Counted from the stretch's first letter, positions 55,357-63,514 are shown. The stretch: DNA of 64,000 bases from Aliiroseovarius lamellibrachiae (GCF_018599245.1 NZ_JAHEVJ010000005.1:1-64000); one strand, 5' to 3'. A program made the numbers and translations. Notes: generated from the letters alone by a model not told the origin.

Positions 55357-55605
55357 TTATGCCCCTACCAACTCTTCGTCGCCGGTCTCGTCATCAGCGG
55401 CTTCAGCCTCCTCAGCCTCAACCTTCTCCGCGTCTTTTTTGCCCTTGATTGCCGCCCAAAGGCTAACAGCGGCCGCGCCACCCAACAGGATGATCGCGCC
55501 CCAATGGCCGTGGCCCGCCACTTCGCCAATGTGACCGACATGCGCCATGGCAGGCAAAGGTGTCAGACCCAAAATGGCGGTGGTCATCAAGAAAGATTTG
55601 GTCAT
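55357..55605 (-). CDS. Small DUF6732-like membrane protein, His-containing
   Basis: An 82-residue protein with a signal-like N terminus (MTKSFLMTTAILGLTPLPAMA), a His-rich segment AHVGHIGEVAGHGHW (four His), one transmembrane helix (about 37-53), and an acidic cytoplasmic-looking tail (KVEAEEAEAADDETGDEEL). Its stop is 3 nt from the cbiX start, so it is the first gene of the corrin operon. The family looks like DUF6732 of Rhodobacteraceae. A metal-binding or cobalt-handling role is inferred from the histidines and position only. Confidence 0.68.
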   Translation of the reverse strand: MTKSFLMTTAILGLTPLPAMAHVGHIGEVAGHGHWGAIILLGGAAAVSLWAAIKGKKDAEKVEAEEAEAADDETGDEELVGA

Positions 55606-55918
55606 AAGGCATCCTTTCGCGCGAGCGTTGGCTCAGTATTCGGGCGCAGGGAAGAGACACCGGACGGGACCGCGCTGGGGATCAGCCCCGGCCCATCACC
55701 GACGACGCAACCCTACATCCCCGATCTGGGTCAATGTCCGGCTGCCAACCTCTCTGGCCCATCAGGGCTTCGTCTGGATCTGGGTATAGGTCGGTGTGGG
55801 CAGAGTCGCAATGAAAAACACGGCATCCCATGGCGCGCGAACGACGCATGTGTTTCGCACATATGCCACACAGATCGGTTTTCATTTGCGATGTTTCACG
55901 CGCGCGAAAAAGGCCCGT
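55606..55918. promoter_or_regulatory. 313-nt region upstream of the corrin operon with duplicated modules
   Basis: No gene is seen. Two 9-nt words each occur twice in the same order and orientation: GGCCCATCA at 55690-55698 and 55756-55764, and GATCTGGGT at 55723-55731 and 55777-55785. There is also a GGGGatcagCCCC hairpin at about 55677-55688. I looked for the B12-box of the cobalamin riboswitch and did not find it. It probably holds the operon promoter and a regulator or RNA element. Confidence 0.5.
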
Positions 55919-56758
55919 TTAGCTTCCGGTACAGCCCTGAATATCCACGCCGCGCCCGCCACCCAACACCGTCAGGCGAATGTCGGCGCGGTTCAAGACA
56001 AAGGGTCCCGAGGTTGATGGCACAAGCTCTGTCACCGCGACAAGCTGCCCGCCAACCCGCTTGGTCTGCACCTCGGACACCCAAACACTGGGGTCGGTGG
56101 TTTCCAGCACCACAACTTCGTGGGCGGACAGGCGAGGCATGTGGATTTCCGTGCGCACCCGCAGCCCATCTTTGATCGGCTCCATCGTGCAAACGGCCCG
56201 CGTTACCCCAGCTTCACGCGCGGTATCTGGGCGTTGCCGCAACGCGCGCTTAATCTGGCGGTCCGGACCCGCCCCTTTGGCGGGCAGGGTCGTGGTCAGA
56301 TCAGCCCACATCGGCATACAAACATCACGGCACACGCCCAGCTGAAGATCCCCTGTCAAATCCATCGGGGCCTCAGCATCACGCGGCGTGATGGTCATCG
56401 GCAGGATCAATTCGTGCTTATACCCAATGGTGCGCACGCCATCCTCTTGAAACACATCCGGCACCGGCCAGTGAAATTGCACATGGGCCACATTGTCAGA
56501 CCCTTGCCAGTTCAGGCTTGGTGGGATGCCAGTATCACCGGGCGCGCGCCAATAGGTCTTCCAACCATCGGCCAAACGAATGCGCAGCGCGGCCATATGT
56601 TCACCGGCCGCATTGCGCCATCCAGGCAACAGGTCAATCTGTGCAATGTCATTGGGGGCGGACGGCATTCCCGATCCCGCCCGCAAAGGTGCGTTCAGCA
56701 CCGCCAAAAGGGCCGCGCCTGCGACCAGATATGTAAAGAAACGCTTCATCCGGGCCAT
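55919..56758 (-). CDS. Exported DsbD N-terminal-domain-like protein
   Basis: A 279-residue protein with a signal peptide (about 1-27). The mature part has ALRIRLADGWKTYWRAPGDTGIPPS, then NVAHVQFHWPVPDVFQEDG, then LGVCRDVCMPMWADLTTTL, the arrangement of the DsbD alpha-type domain, with Cys-x3-Cys in GVCRDVC as the redox pair. The rest of DsbD (membrane part and thioredoxin-like part) is not present, so it acts with another partner or is an independent domain. It lies upstream of the corrin operon, but a 313-nt gap separates them. Confidence 0.82.
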   Translation of the reverse strand: MARMKRFFTYLVAGAALLAVLNAPLRAGSGMPSAPNDIAQIDLLPGWRNAAGEHMAALRIRLADGWKTYWRAPGDTGIPPSLNWQGSDNVAHVQFHWPVPDVFQEDGVRTIGYKHELILPMTITPRDAEAPMDLTGDLQLGVCRDVCMPMWADLTTTLPAKGAGPDRQIKRALRQRPDTAREAGVTRAVCTMEPIKDGLRVRTEIHMPRLSAHEVVVLETTDPSVWVSEVQTKRVGGQLVAVTELVPSTSGPFVLNRADIRLTVLGGGRGVDIQGCTGS

Positions 56759-56877
56759 AAATAGACCCTTGCGTTACAAAGGGAAATCACATTTCGGGGA
56801 TGGCATGTTACCGCGCGTGGGTGACTTCCCCCCTCACCCCCCTTGTTATTTGCCCGCATCAGGGCCAAATTTCTAAC

Positions 56878-57444
56878 ATGGACAAAGATATGGACCTCAG
56901 CGGAAAGCTTTTGATCGCAATGCCCAGCATTGGCGACGACCGGTTTGACAAATCGGTGGTGTTTCTCTGCGCACATTCCGAAGAAGGCGCGATGGGGATC
57001 ATCGTGAACAAACCTGCGGATGATGTGAACCTTGATGACCTCTTGGACCATCTGGACATCGACGGCACCGACCTGACCCTTGGCCAATCGGTGTTTTTCG
57101 GCGGCCCGGTTGAGGGGAGCCGCGGGTTTATCCTGCATTCCGAAGATTACGTCGGCAATGACACCACTCTGCACGTTGGTGATCTTTTTTCCATGACCGC
57201 CACACGAGATATCCTCGAAGATATCGCCCAAGGCACCGGCCCGAAAAAGGCACTGGCCGCCCTTGGATATACCGGCTGGGCAGCAGGCCAGCTAGAGGGT
57301 GAGCTTCAGCAAAACGCCTGGCTGACCGTAGACGCCGACAGCGCCATCGTCTTTTCACCCGATCACGCAGGAAAATGGACCGCCGCACTCAGCAAACTCG
57401 GCGTCGATCCCATCTTACTCTCTCCCGAAGGCGGACACGCCTAA
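56878..57444 (+). CDS. yqgE: YqgE/AlgH-family protein (UPF0301)
   Basis: A 188-residue protein with the UPF0301 pattern: GKLLIAMPSIGDDRFDKSVV, LCAHSEEGAMGIIVNKPADD, VFFGGPVEGSRGFILHS and ALGYTGWAAGQLEGELQQNAWL. The family was called AlgH for alginate regulation, but no specific biochemical role is established. The start MDKDMDLS (56878) was chosen for length; a second start is at 56890. A repeat copy follows the stop. Confidence 0.92.
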   Translation: MDKDMDLSGKLLIAMPSIGDDRFDKSVVFLCAHSEEGAMGIIVNKPADDVNLDDLLDHLDIDGTDLTLGQSVFFGGPVEGSRGFILHSEDYVGNDTTLHVGDLFSMTATRDILEDIAQGTGPKKALAALGYTGWAAGQLEGELQQNAWLTVDADSAIVFSPDHAGKWTAALSKLGVDPILLSPEGGHA

Positions 57445-57471
57445 CCCCCCACAAAACTTGTCCCCGCCCTG

Positions 57472-57492
57472 TTCCTCTTTCCAAAAATATCC
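57472..57492. repeat. Intergenic repeat copy C
   Basis: TTCCTCTTTCCAAAAATATCC is the reverse complement of the core of repeat copies A and B (20 of 21 identical to A). It is in the 65-nt gap between convergent yqgE and tsaC. Followed by CTCGCCGAAGGC, which can fold only weakly. Confidence 0.65.
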
Positions 57493-57509
57493 TCGCCGAA
57501 GGCAAAAAA

Positions 57510-58478
57510 TCAGTCTCGCGGCGCGGCCGCCCGGCGCAAACGGTCATTGATGGCGCGCCCCAACCCATGATCCGGAATGGGCGAGACCGCGATAGGGCTG
57601 CCCCCGTCGTGATCCAATTGGTGCAGCATCGCAAAAAGATTTGCCGCCGCCTCTACCAGATCCCCAGAGGGCGACAGGTTCACCGCCGCTTCAACGGGAC
57701 CAAACCCCAGCAAACGCTCGCCCTCAACCACACTCTCAGCGTTCAGCCGCATCGGCGCATTGGGGGCGTAATGGGATGACAGTTGACCGGGGGCCGTAAT
57801 GCTTTCCCCTTCTTGATGACGCGCAAGCGGTTCACCAATCGCCGCCTCAAGCGCTTCAAGTGGCAACCCTCCCGGCCTGAGCAAAACCGGCCTGAGCAAA
57901 ACAGGTGTGGGGTCGACGCCGACGATCGTGCTTTCCAACCCAACCGCACAGCCCCCCCCATCCAAAACGGCCTCAATCCGACCGCCCAATCCTTCGACCA
58001 CATGATCCGCCGTAGATGGGCTGATCCGACCGGACGGATTGGCAGATGGGGCGGCAATTGGGCGGGCCACCTCTTCCAACAACCGCCGCGCCAAAGGGTG
58101 CTCTGGCACGCGGATCGCCACCGTGGACAACCCTGCAGAGACCAGATGCGACAGGCCGGAATTTGATTTCAAAGGCAACACGAGTGTCAACGGCCCCGGC
58201 CAAAATGCCTGCGCCAAATCCCGCGCCGGGCCTTCCAGAACCGCATATTCCTCCACCGCGTCAATCGATGGCAGATGCACAATAAGCGGGTTGAAACTGG
58301 GGCGACCTTTCGCCTCGTAAATGCGCGCCACAGCGCGATCATTGGTGGCGTCCCCACCCAGCCCGTAAACGGTTTCGGTGGGGAAAGACACCAAGCCCCC
58401 TGCGCGCAAAATCTCTGCCGCGCGGGCAACGCCAGCCGTATCCGCGCCCAACCGTTCGGTATTCATCGTCGCATTCAT
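57510..58478 (-). CDS. tsaC: L-threonylcarbamoyladenylate synthase, long Sua5-type
   Basis: A 322-residue enzyme for the t6A modification of ANN-decoding tRNAs. The catalytic domain has VSFPTETVYGLGGDA, AKGRPSFNPLIVHLPS and PIAAPSANPSGRISPST. A C-terminal Sua5 domain follows (about 215-320, APGQLSSHYAPNAPMRL). The linker has a perfect 15-bp tandem duplication giving VLLRPVLLRP (residues 193-202), while most homologues have one copy (PTPVLLRPGG). The frame is intact. The start MNATMNTERL was chosen at 58478. Confidence 0.92.
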   Translation of the reverse strand: MNATMNTERLGADTAGVARAAEILRAGGLVSFPTETVYGLGGDATNDRAVARIYEAKGRPSFNPLIVHLPSIDAVEEYAVLEGPARDLAQAFWPGPLTLVLPLKSNSGLSHLVSAGLSTVAIRVPEHPLARRLLEEVARPIAAPSANPSGRISPSTADHVVEGLGGRIEAVLDGGGCAVGLESTIVGVDPTPVLLRPVLLRPGGLPLEALEAAIGEPLARHQEGESITAPGQLSSHYAPNAPMRLNAESVVEGERLLGFGPVEAAVNLSPSGDLVEAAANLFAMLHQLDHDGGSPIAVSPIPDHGLGRAINDRLRRAAAPRD

Positions 58479-58589
58479 GACGCTGCGTTTTCCTTTTGCC
58501 CTAGGGTCCACTTCGCTATGGGATGGATAACATCCCGTTTGCCGACCCGCAATTTCACCGCCAAGATACCAGCCTGTAAAGGACGGACA

Positions 58590-60308
58590 ATGCCCTATCG
58601 CGCCACCACCGAAGATTTCCAGTTTCTGTTTGACCATGTGATCGGTTACGACCAGATCGCTGCCACGGATTTATTTACCGAGGCCAGCCCAGATATGGCG
58701 CAGGCGGTTTTGTCTGAGGCGGGCAAAATGTGCGAAGAGGTATTGGCGCCGATCAACCGAAATGGCGACCTGACTCCGGCCGCGCTAAAAAACGGTGTGG
58801 TGCGCACCTCGCCCGGATTTGACCAGGGTTATAAGGCCATCGCGGACGGCGGTTGGATCGGCATGGCGGCAGACCCGGAATATGGTGGCATGGGCTTGCC
58901 CCTGACCTTGCAAACCGCGGTGAATGACATGATGTCGGCAAGCTGCTTGTCGCTGCAATTGTGCCCTTTGATGACGCAAGGCCAGATCGAAGCGCTAGAG
59001 CATCACGCGACGGATGAGATCAAGGCGCTTTACCTGCCCAAGCTGATCACCGGTGAATGGGCCGGCACCATGAACCTGACCGAACCACAGGCGGGATCGG
59101 ATGTGGGTGCGCTGAGTTCTAAGGCCGAGGACAATGGTGACGGGACCTATGCGATCACCGGTCAAAAGATTTTCATCTCGTGGGGTGACAATGACATCAC
59201 CGAAAACGTCTGCCACCTTGTGCTGGCACGTCTGCCCGATGGGGCCGCTGGCACCAAAGGCATCTCGCTTTTCCTTGTGCCCAAACTGATCCCGGATGCG
59301 GATGGAACCCCCGGCGCGCGCAATTCGCTTCGGGTTGTCAGTCTGGAACATAAAATGGGTCTGCACGGATCCCCCACCGCTGTGATGTCCTTTGAAGGCG
59401 CGCGTGGTTGGATGATCGGCGAGCCGCACAAAGGCATGGCCGCGATGTTCACCATGATGAACAACGCCCGTCTGGGGGTTGGCGTGCAAGGTCTGGGCGC
59501 AGGCGAAGGCGCATTTCAGCAGGCGCTGGACTATGCGCTTGAACGCAAGCAAGGCCGCAGTCCGATTGAAAACGGATCAGGGACCATCGCAGATTTTGCC
59601 GACGTGCGCCGGATGCTGACACAGATGCGGGCTGAACTTTATGCCGCGCGCTCCATGTCGATGTCGCTGGCGATGGCGATCGACATGCACCGCGCCACCG
59701 GGGATGCGGAATGGAAAGCGCGCGCCGCCCTGCTCACCCCGATCGTCAAAGCGTATGGGACAGAGGTCGGCATCAATGTTTCAAACATGGGGGTTCAGGT
59801 GCACGGCGGCATGGGGTTCATTGAGGAAACCGGCGCCGCGCAATATTTCCGCGACGTCCGCGTCACCGCAATCTACGAAGGCACCAACGGCATTCAGGCG
59901 ATGGACCTTGTGGGACGCAAATTGATGGACGGCGGCGAGGCGGCATTCCGTCTGCTTGATGAGATTGAAAGCGGTGCAGAAGCGGCCCGTGGTCAACACC
60001 CCATTATGGCCGAGGCCGTCTGGTCCGCGGCAGAAACCTTGCGCGAAACCACCGAATGGATGACTGAACAGACCGACATGCAAGACCGTTTTGCGGGCGC
60101 CGTGCCGTTTCTGATGGGCTTTGCCCGCGTGCTTGGCGCGCATTTCCACCTGAAATCCGCAATCGCGGAAGGGGGGAAAGGCAAACGCACCGAACTGGCA
60201 CGGTTCCACATCAACCGCTTGCTGCCCGAACATGCGTCCAGTCTGGCGCAGGCCCGTTGTGGGGCGGCCGGTCTTTACACGCTGTCAACAGAAGACCTTG
60301 CTTCGTGA
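58590..60308 (+). CDS. Acyl-CoA dehydrogenase, DmdC-like
   Basis: A 572-residue acyl-CoA dehydrogenase of the long type. It has an N-terminal MPYRATTEDFQFLFDHVI extension and a C-terminal domain beyond the core, as in DmdC, the 3-methylmercaptopropionyl-CoA dehydrogenase of DMSP demethylation. Core segments are NLTEPQAGSDVGALSSKA, ITGQKIFISWGDND, NARLGVGVQGLGAGEG, GGMGFIEETGAAQYFRDVRV and AIYEGTNGIQAMDL. It may also act on another acyl-CoA; the DmdC assignment is by overall layout, not by substrate evidence. Its stop overlaps the MBL gene start (GTGA), so both are co-translated. Confidence 0.85.
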   Translation: MPYRATTEDFQFLFDHVIGYDQIAATDLFTEASPDMAQAVLSEAGKMCEEVLAPINRNGDLTPAALKNGVVRTSPGFDQGYKAIADGGWIGMAADPEYGGMGLPLTLQTAVNDMMSASCLSLQLCPLMTQGQIEALEHHATDEIKALYLPKLITGEWAGTMNLTEPQAGSDVGALSSKAEDNGDGTYAITGQKIFISWGDNDITENVCHLVLARLPDGAAGTKGISLFLVPKLIPDADGTPGARNSLRVVSLEHKMGLHGSPTAVMSFEGARGWMIGEPHKGMAAMFTMMNNARLGVGVQGLGAGEGAFQQALDYALERKQGRSPIENGSGTIADFADVRRMLTQMRAELYAARSMSMSLAMAIDMHRATGDAEWKARAALLTPIVKAYGTEVGINVSNMGVQVHGGMGFIEETGAAQYFRDVRVTAIYEGTNGIQAMDLVGRKLMDGGEAAFRLLDEIESGAEAARGQHPIMAEAVWSAAETLRETTEWMTEQTDMQDRFAGAVPFLMGFARVLGAHFHLKSAIAEGGKGKRTELARFHINRLLPEHASSLAQARCGAAGLYTLSTEDLAS

Positions 60309-61351
60309 GCTCGTCCGAGAAACACGCCCCCCTCACCTTCCCCTTCCCCGACATTCCGGGGGATGGCGAGGCCGTTGAGGTCGCCAAAGGCGTGCTTTGG
60401 ATGCGGCTTCCCTTGCCAATGGTTTTGGATCACGTAAACGTCTTTGCGTTTGAGGATCCCGAAGGTTGGACCATCGTTGACACCGGGTTCGACACCGGAA
60501 AAACCCGGCGCATTTGGGAAAAACTGATGGCGGGACCAATGGGCGGAAAACCCATCGCGCGGGTCATTGTCACGCATCACCACCCCGATCATGTGGGGCT
60601 TGCGGGCTGGTTTCAGCGCGACATGGGGGCCGAATTGATCACCACGCGCACCGCTTGGCTGTTTTCGCGCATGCTGCTTTTGGACGAGCAAATGGTGCCG
60701 GTGGATGAAACCATCGCCTATTGGCAAACCGCGGGCATGGATCCTGAAATTTTGGCCAAGCGCAAGGTGGAACGGCCCTTTAACTACGCCGATATTGTCG
60801 CCGACATGCCGCTGGGATTTACCCGCATCAAAGAAGGCGCAACCCTGACGTTTGGGGGCCGCACATGGGACGTGCGCATCGGCAATGGCCACGCACCAGA
60901 ACACGCAACCCTTTGGTCACAAGATGGCGAACTGGTCATTGGCGGCGATCAGCTTTTGGCGACGATCAGCCCAAACCTTGGTGTCTATGCCACCGAACCC
61001 GAGGCCGATCCAGTCGGCGATTGGCTTGAGGCGTGCGAGCGCCTGTCGGCCTATGCGACTGACAGGCAATTGGTGCTGCCCGGTCATAAACTGCCCTTCA
61101 CCGGGCTGCCCACCCGGATGAAACAGCTGATCAACAATCACCATCACGCGTTGGACCGGCTAGAGGATTATCTGACCGATCCCCATGTGGCGGGCGACTG
61201 TTTTCCGCCGCTGTTTAAGCGCAAAATCGGGTCTGGCGAATATGGCTTGGCATTGGTTGAGGCGGTTGGGCATTTGAACCATCTCTATCAAGAGGGGCGC
61301 ATCACCCGCACCCGTCGCGACGATGGGGCGTGGTTGTGGCAAAAGGCCTAA
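60305..61351 (+). CDS. Metallo-beta-lactamase-fold hydrolase
   Basis: A 348-residue MBL-fold enzyme. The metal site HxHxDH reads HHHPDH (in VIVTHHHPDHVGLAG), the later His is in GNGHAPEHATLW, and the bridging aspartate in VIGGDQLLATI. A GTG start at 60305 is proposed because it overlaps the stop of the acyl-CoA dehydrogenase by 4 nt and leaves a normal length. Family members include thioesterases and glyoxalase II-like hydrolases. The coupling to an acyl-CoA dehydrogenase favours a thioesterase, which is inference. Confidence 0.86.
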   Translation: MSSSEKHAPLTFPFPDIPGDGEAVEVAKGVLWMRLPLPMVLDHVNVFAFEDPEGWTIVDTGFDTGKTRRIWEKLMAGPMGGKPIARVIVTHHHPDHVGLAGWFQRDMGAELITTRTAWLFSRMLLLDEQMVPVDETIAYWQTAGMDPEILAKRKVERPFNYADIVADMPLGFTRIKEGATLTFGGRTWDVRIGNGHAPEHATLWSQDGELVIGGDQLLATISPNLGVYATEPEADPVGDWLEACERLSAYATDRQLVLPGHKLPFTGLPTRMKQLINNHHHALDRLEDYLTDPHVAGDCFPPLFKRKIGSGEYGLALVEAVGHLNHLYQEGRITRTRRDDGAWLWQKA

Positions 61352-61374
61352 TCCGTACCACGGTCGGGCCGGGT

Positions 61375-61905
61375 TCAGCGAAGCTTTAGCACATACATCT
61401 CAGTCTCAGGCGCCGAGTGTTCCGCGTCTTTGACAAACCCCGCCCGTGTGAGCACTTTCGCTGAGGCGGGGTTGTCGACGCCAACACCGCCCATCACATC
61501 AAACGGCCCTAAGGGGGTCAGGGCGGCCACCAACCCTCGGATCACCTCGGTTGCATATCCCCTGCCCCAAGCGGGTTCCGCCAGCAGATAGCCAAGATGG
61601 ATATGCGGCGGTTTCCCTTCGTCCATCTGTGCAACAAGCAACATCAATCCCAGCAAATCACCAGATTTTTCGCTTTTAATCACAAAGACTTCGCTTTCCT
61701 TAGCGCGATCCGTGACCCAATTGCTGATGCGCCCCTTTTCCACCTGAAGCGAGGGCGGCAAATGCGCCAGCACAGTGGACGTCAGGATGCGCAGCAAGCC
61801 GCGTTCCAATTCGCCCCGGCGCGCAGGGTCCGCCAGATCGTCGCGCCAATGGCGTACAAATAAACGCTCGGTGGTATAGGCTGAAAGCGCGATCGAATAA
61901 GACAT
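61375..61905 (-). CDS. GNAT-family N-acetyltransferase
   Basis: A 176-residue acetyltransferase of the RimJ/RimL-like type. Its acetyl-CoA-binding motif A is LAEPAWGRGYATEVIRGLVA, preceded by the strand IHLGYLL and followed by GGVGVDNPASAKVLTRAGFV. The N terminus includes TERLFVRHWR. The substrate may be a protein N terminus or a small amine. It is convergent with the MBL gene. Confidence 0.86.
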   Translation of the reverse strand: MSYSIALSAYTTERLFVRHWRDDLADPARRGELERGLLRILTSTVLAHLPPSLQVEKGRISNWVTDRAKESEVFVIKSEKSGDLLGLMLLVAQMDEGKPPHIHLGYLLAEPAWGRGYATEVIRGLVAALTPLGPFDVMGGVGVDNPASAKVLTRAGFVKDAEHSAPETEMYVLKLR

Positions 61906-62044
61906 ATGCAGCTCCTGTCAGGGACATCAGACTATCATTCCAACGCATTAGGCGCACCCCCTCACAGAAACGCGACGTGACGGGCGCGCCGGACTGTGTC
62001 ACAAACGGGGCCACAACAGGATAAATGAATGCGAGGCTTCTCTT

Positions 62045-62539
62045 ATGACCAAAGCGCCCAAGAAAAAGACCGAAACAACCGCCAAAAAGCAGCCCAGAAA
62101 ACATGCTGTATCCTGTTCGGAAAGCGCCCCCGTGGTGGTCGAAGATCAGCCCCTTCCCAAAAAGGTGGCCGACCGCCCGGTTGAGGAAAAATCCCCTGCG
62201 GAATGGGCCTATGAACGGCTGATCCTGTACATCAAAAACTTCGAAGAACAGCTTGATAACGAGCATGAGGTTGCGATGGGTTTTGTCGGGGGCAATGCGG
62301 GCGTGTTGCGCATCGAAGGCATGGGTTTTTTTGATCCCGATATTGTCACGTTTTACGGCGCGGATGAGGTGGGCGGCAAAACCCAACTGATCCAGCACGT
62401 CAGCCAATTGTCGGTGATGCTGCGCGCCCTGCCCAAAGCGGTGCCCGCCGAAGATCCCAAACGCATTGGCTTTCGCCTGGCGGCCGAGCTTGCCGATGAT
62501 CAAGTGGAAGACGCTGAGAACGCTGCGGAAAAAGGTTAA
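62045..62539 (+). CDS. DUF6173 protein
   Basis: A 164-residue soluble protein. The first 50 residues are a low-complexity Lys/Pro-rich tail. The rest, SPAEWAYERLILYIKNFEEQ then HEVAMGFVGGNAGVLRIEGMGFFDPDIVTFYG, is how I remember DUF6173. The block QLIQHVSQLSVMLRALPK is also characteristic. No function is known. Its convergent neighbour, the exporter gene, follows after 27 nt. Confidence 0.8.
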   Translation: MTKAPKKKTETTAKKQPRKHAVSCSESAPVVVEDQPLPKKVADRPVEEKSPAEWAYERLILYIKNFEEQLDNEHEVAMGFVGGNAGVLRIEGMGFFDPDIVTFYGADEVGGKTQLIQHVSQLSVMLRALPKAVPAEDPKRIGFRLAAELADDQVEDAENAAEKG

Positions 62540-62566
62540 CTCTGCCGCGCGCCCACATACCGACAG

Positions 62567-63430
62567 CTAAGCCCGTTTGGGCTTGCGACTTTTCTGTCCG
62601 GCCCAGACCGAGACAAGCACAATGCCCGCGCCGAGAATTTGCCAAGCACTTAGCGTTTGTCCCAACAGGATCCAGCCCAGTAAAACGGCGCTGAGCGGGC
62701 TTAGGAAACCAAGGCTCGTAATCGCAGCGGGGCCAAGGCGTTCGATGGCGCGAAACCAAAAGACATAGGTCAGCGCCGCGCCAATCACGCTCAGCCACAC
62801 AAGGCCCGTCAGGTGGGACAGCGTCAAACTGGGCAATGGTGGATCAACCCAAACGGCGACCGGCAAAAGCAACAGACCACCCGCGGTCAGCTGCCACGCT
62901 GTGAAAGTTAACGCAGACACCGGGGGCTGCCACAACCGGGTCAAAACCACCCCCGTCGCCATGGATCCGGCCCCAATCAGCGCCGCGAGTGTGCCGGTGG
63001 CATCCAACCCTGCATTTGGGCCCAAGACCAACAGGGCCACGCCCAGCATTCCTGTGACCGCCGCCGCAACCCCACGCGCGGTCAAGGACGTTCCCAATAA
63101 GACGGATGCGAGAAATAGCACAAACAACGGCTGTACCGCGCCCAATGTGGCCGCAACCCCGCCCGGCAATCGGTACGCCGCCACAAATAAGGCCGCCCAA
63201 AAAATTGAGAAATTCAGCGCCCCAAGCACCAAAAGCTTGCCCCACCAATCGCGTGTGGGCAGGTTGCGAGTGATCGCCAGCATCAAAAGCCCCGCCGGAA
63301 GGGCGCGCAACGCTGCGACTGTCAGGGGCGACAGATCAGGCAAAAGCTCAGTCGTGACGATGTAAGAGCTGCCCCAGATGACAGGCGCGCTGGCGGCAAG
63401 AAGTTTGTCTTTGTTCAGTTGTAAGGTCAT
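62567..63430 (-). CDS. EamA/DMT-family transporter
   Basis: A 287-residue protein with ten hydrophobic segments and two EamA repeats. The pattern APVIWGSSYIVTTELLP near the N terminus and the repeat IGAALTYVFWFRAIERLGPA, LGFLSPLSAVLLGWILLGQ are typical. The start MTLQLNKDK (63430) was preferred to an ATG 18 nt upstream. It is divergent from marR and probably regulated by it through the two palindromes at 63450-63491. The likely role is efflux of a small metabolite or drug. Confidence 0.87.
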   Translation of the reverse strand: MTLQLNKDKLLAASAPVIWGSSYIVTTELLPDLSPLTVAALRALPAGLLMLAITRNLPTRDWWGKLLVLGALNFSIFWAALFVAAYRLPGGVAATLGAVQPLFVLFLASVLLGTSLTARGVAAAVTGMLGVALLVLGPNAGLDATGTLAALIGAGSMATGVVLTRLWQPPVSALTFTAWQLTAGGLLLLPVAVWVDPPLPSLTLSHLTGLVWLSVIGAALTYVFWFRAIERLGPAAITSLGFLSPLSAVLLGWILLGQTLSAWQILGAGIVLVSVWAGQKSRKPKRA

Positions 63431-63449
63431 CGGACGTCTTTCGCGCATT

Positions 63450-63491
63450 TATCTTGACGTCAAGATAGGCGTATCTTTCTTGACGTCAAGA
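63450..63491. promoter_or_regulatory. Two palindromic MarR-type operators
   Basis: A perfect 18-bp palindrome, TATCTTGACGTCAAGATA (63450-63467), and a 14-bp one, TCTTGACGTCAAGA (63478-63491), share the same core. Their centres are 26 nt apart, roughly two and a half helix turns. They lie between the EamA exporter and the marR start. Dimer binding by MarR at both sites would repress both genes. Confidence 0.78.
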
Positions 63492-63514
63492 TAAATTCCG
63501 CGCAAAATCCCCCC

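Noticed and set aside
55606-55918. Canonical cobalamin riboswitch
   Set aside because: I read the operon strand for the B12 box and the conserved core loops and did not find them. A covariance search could still find a divergent form.
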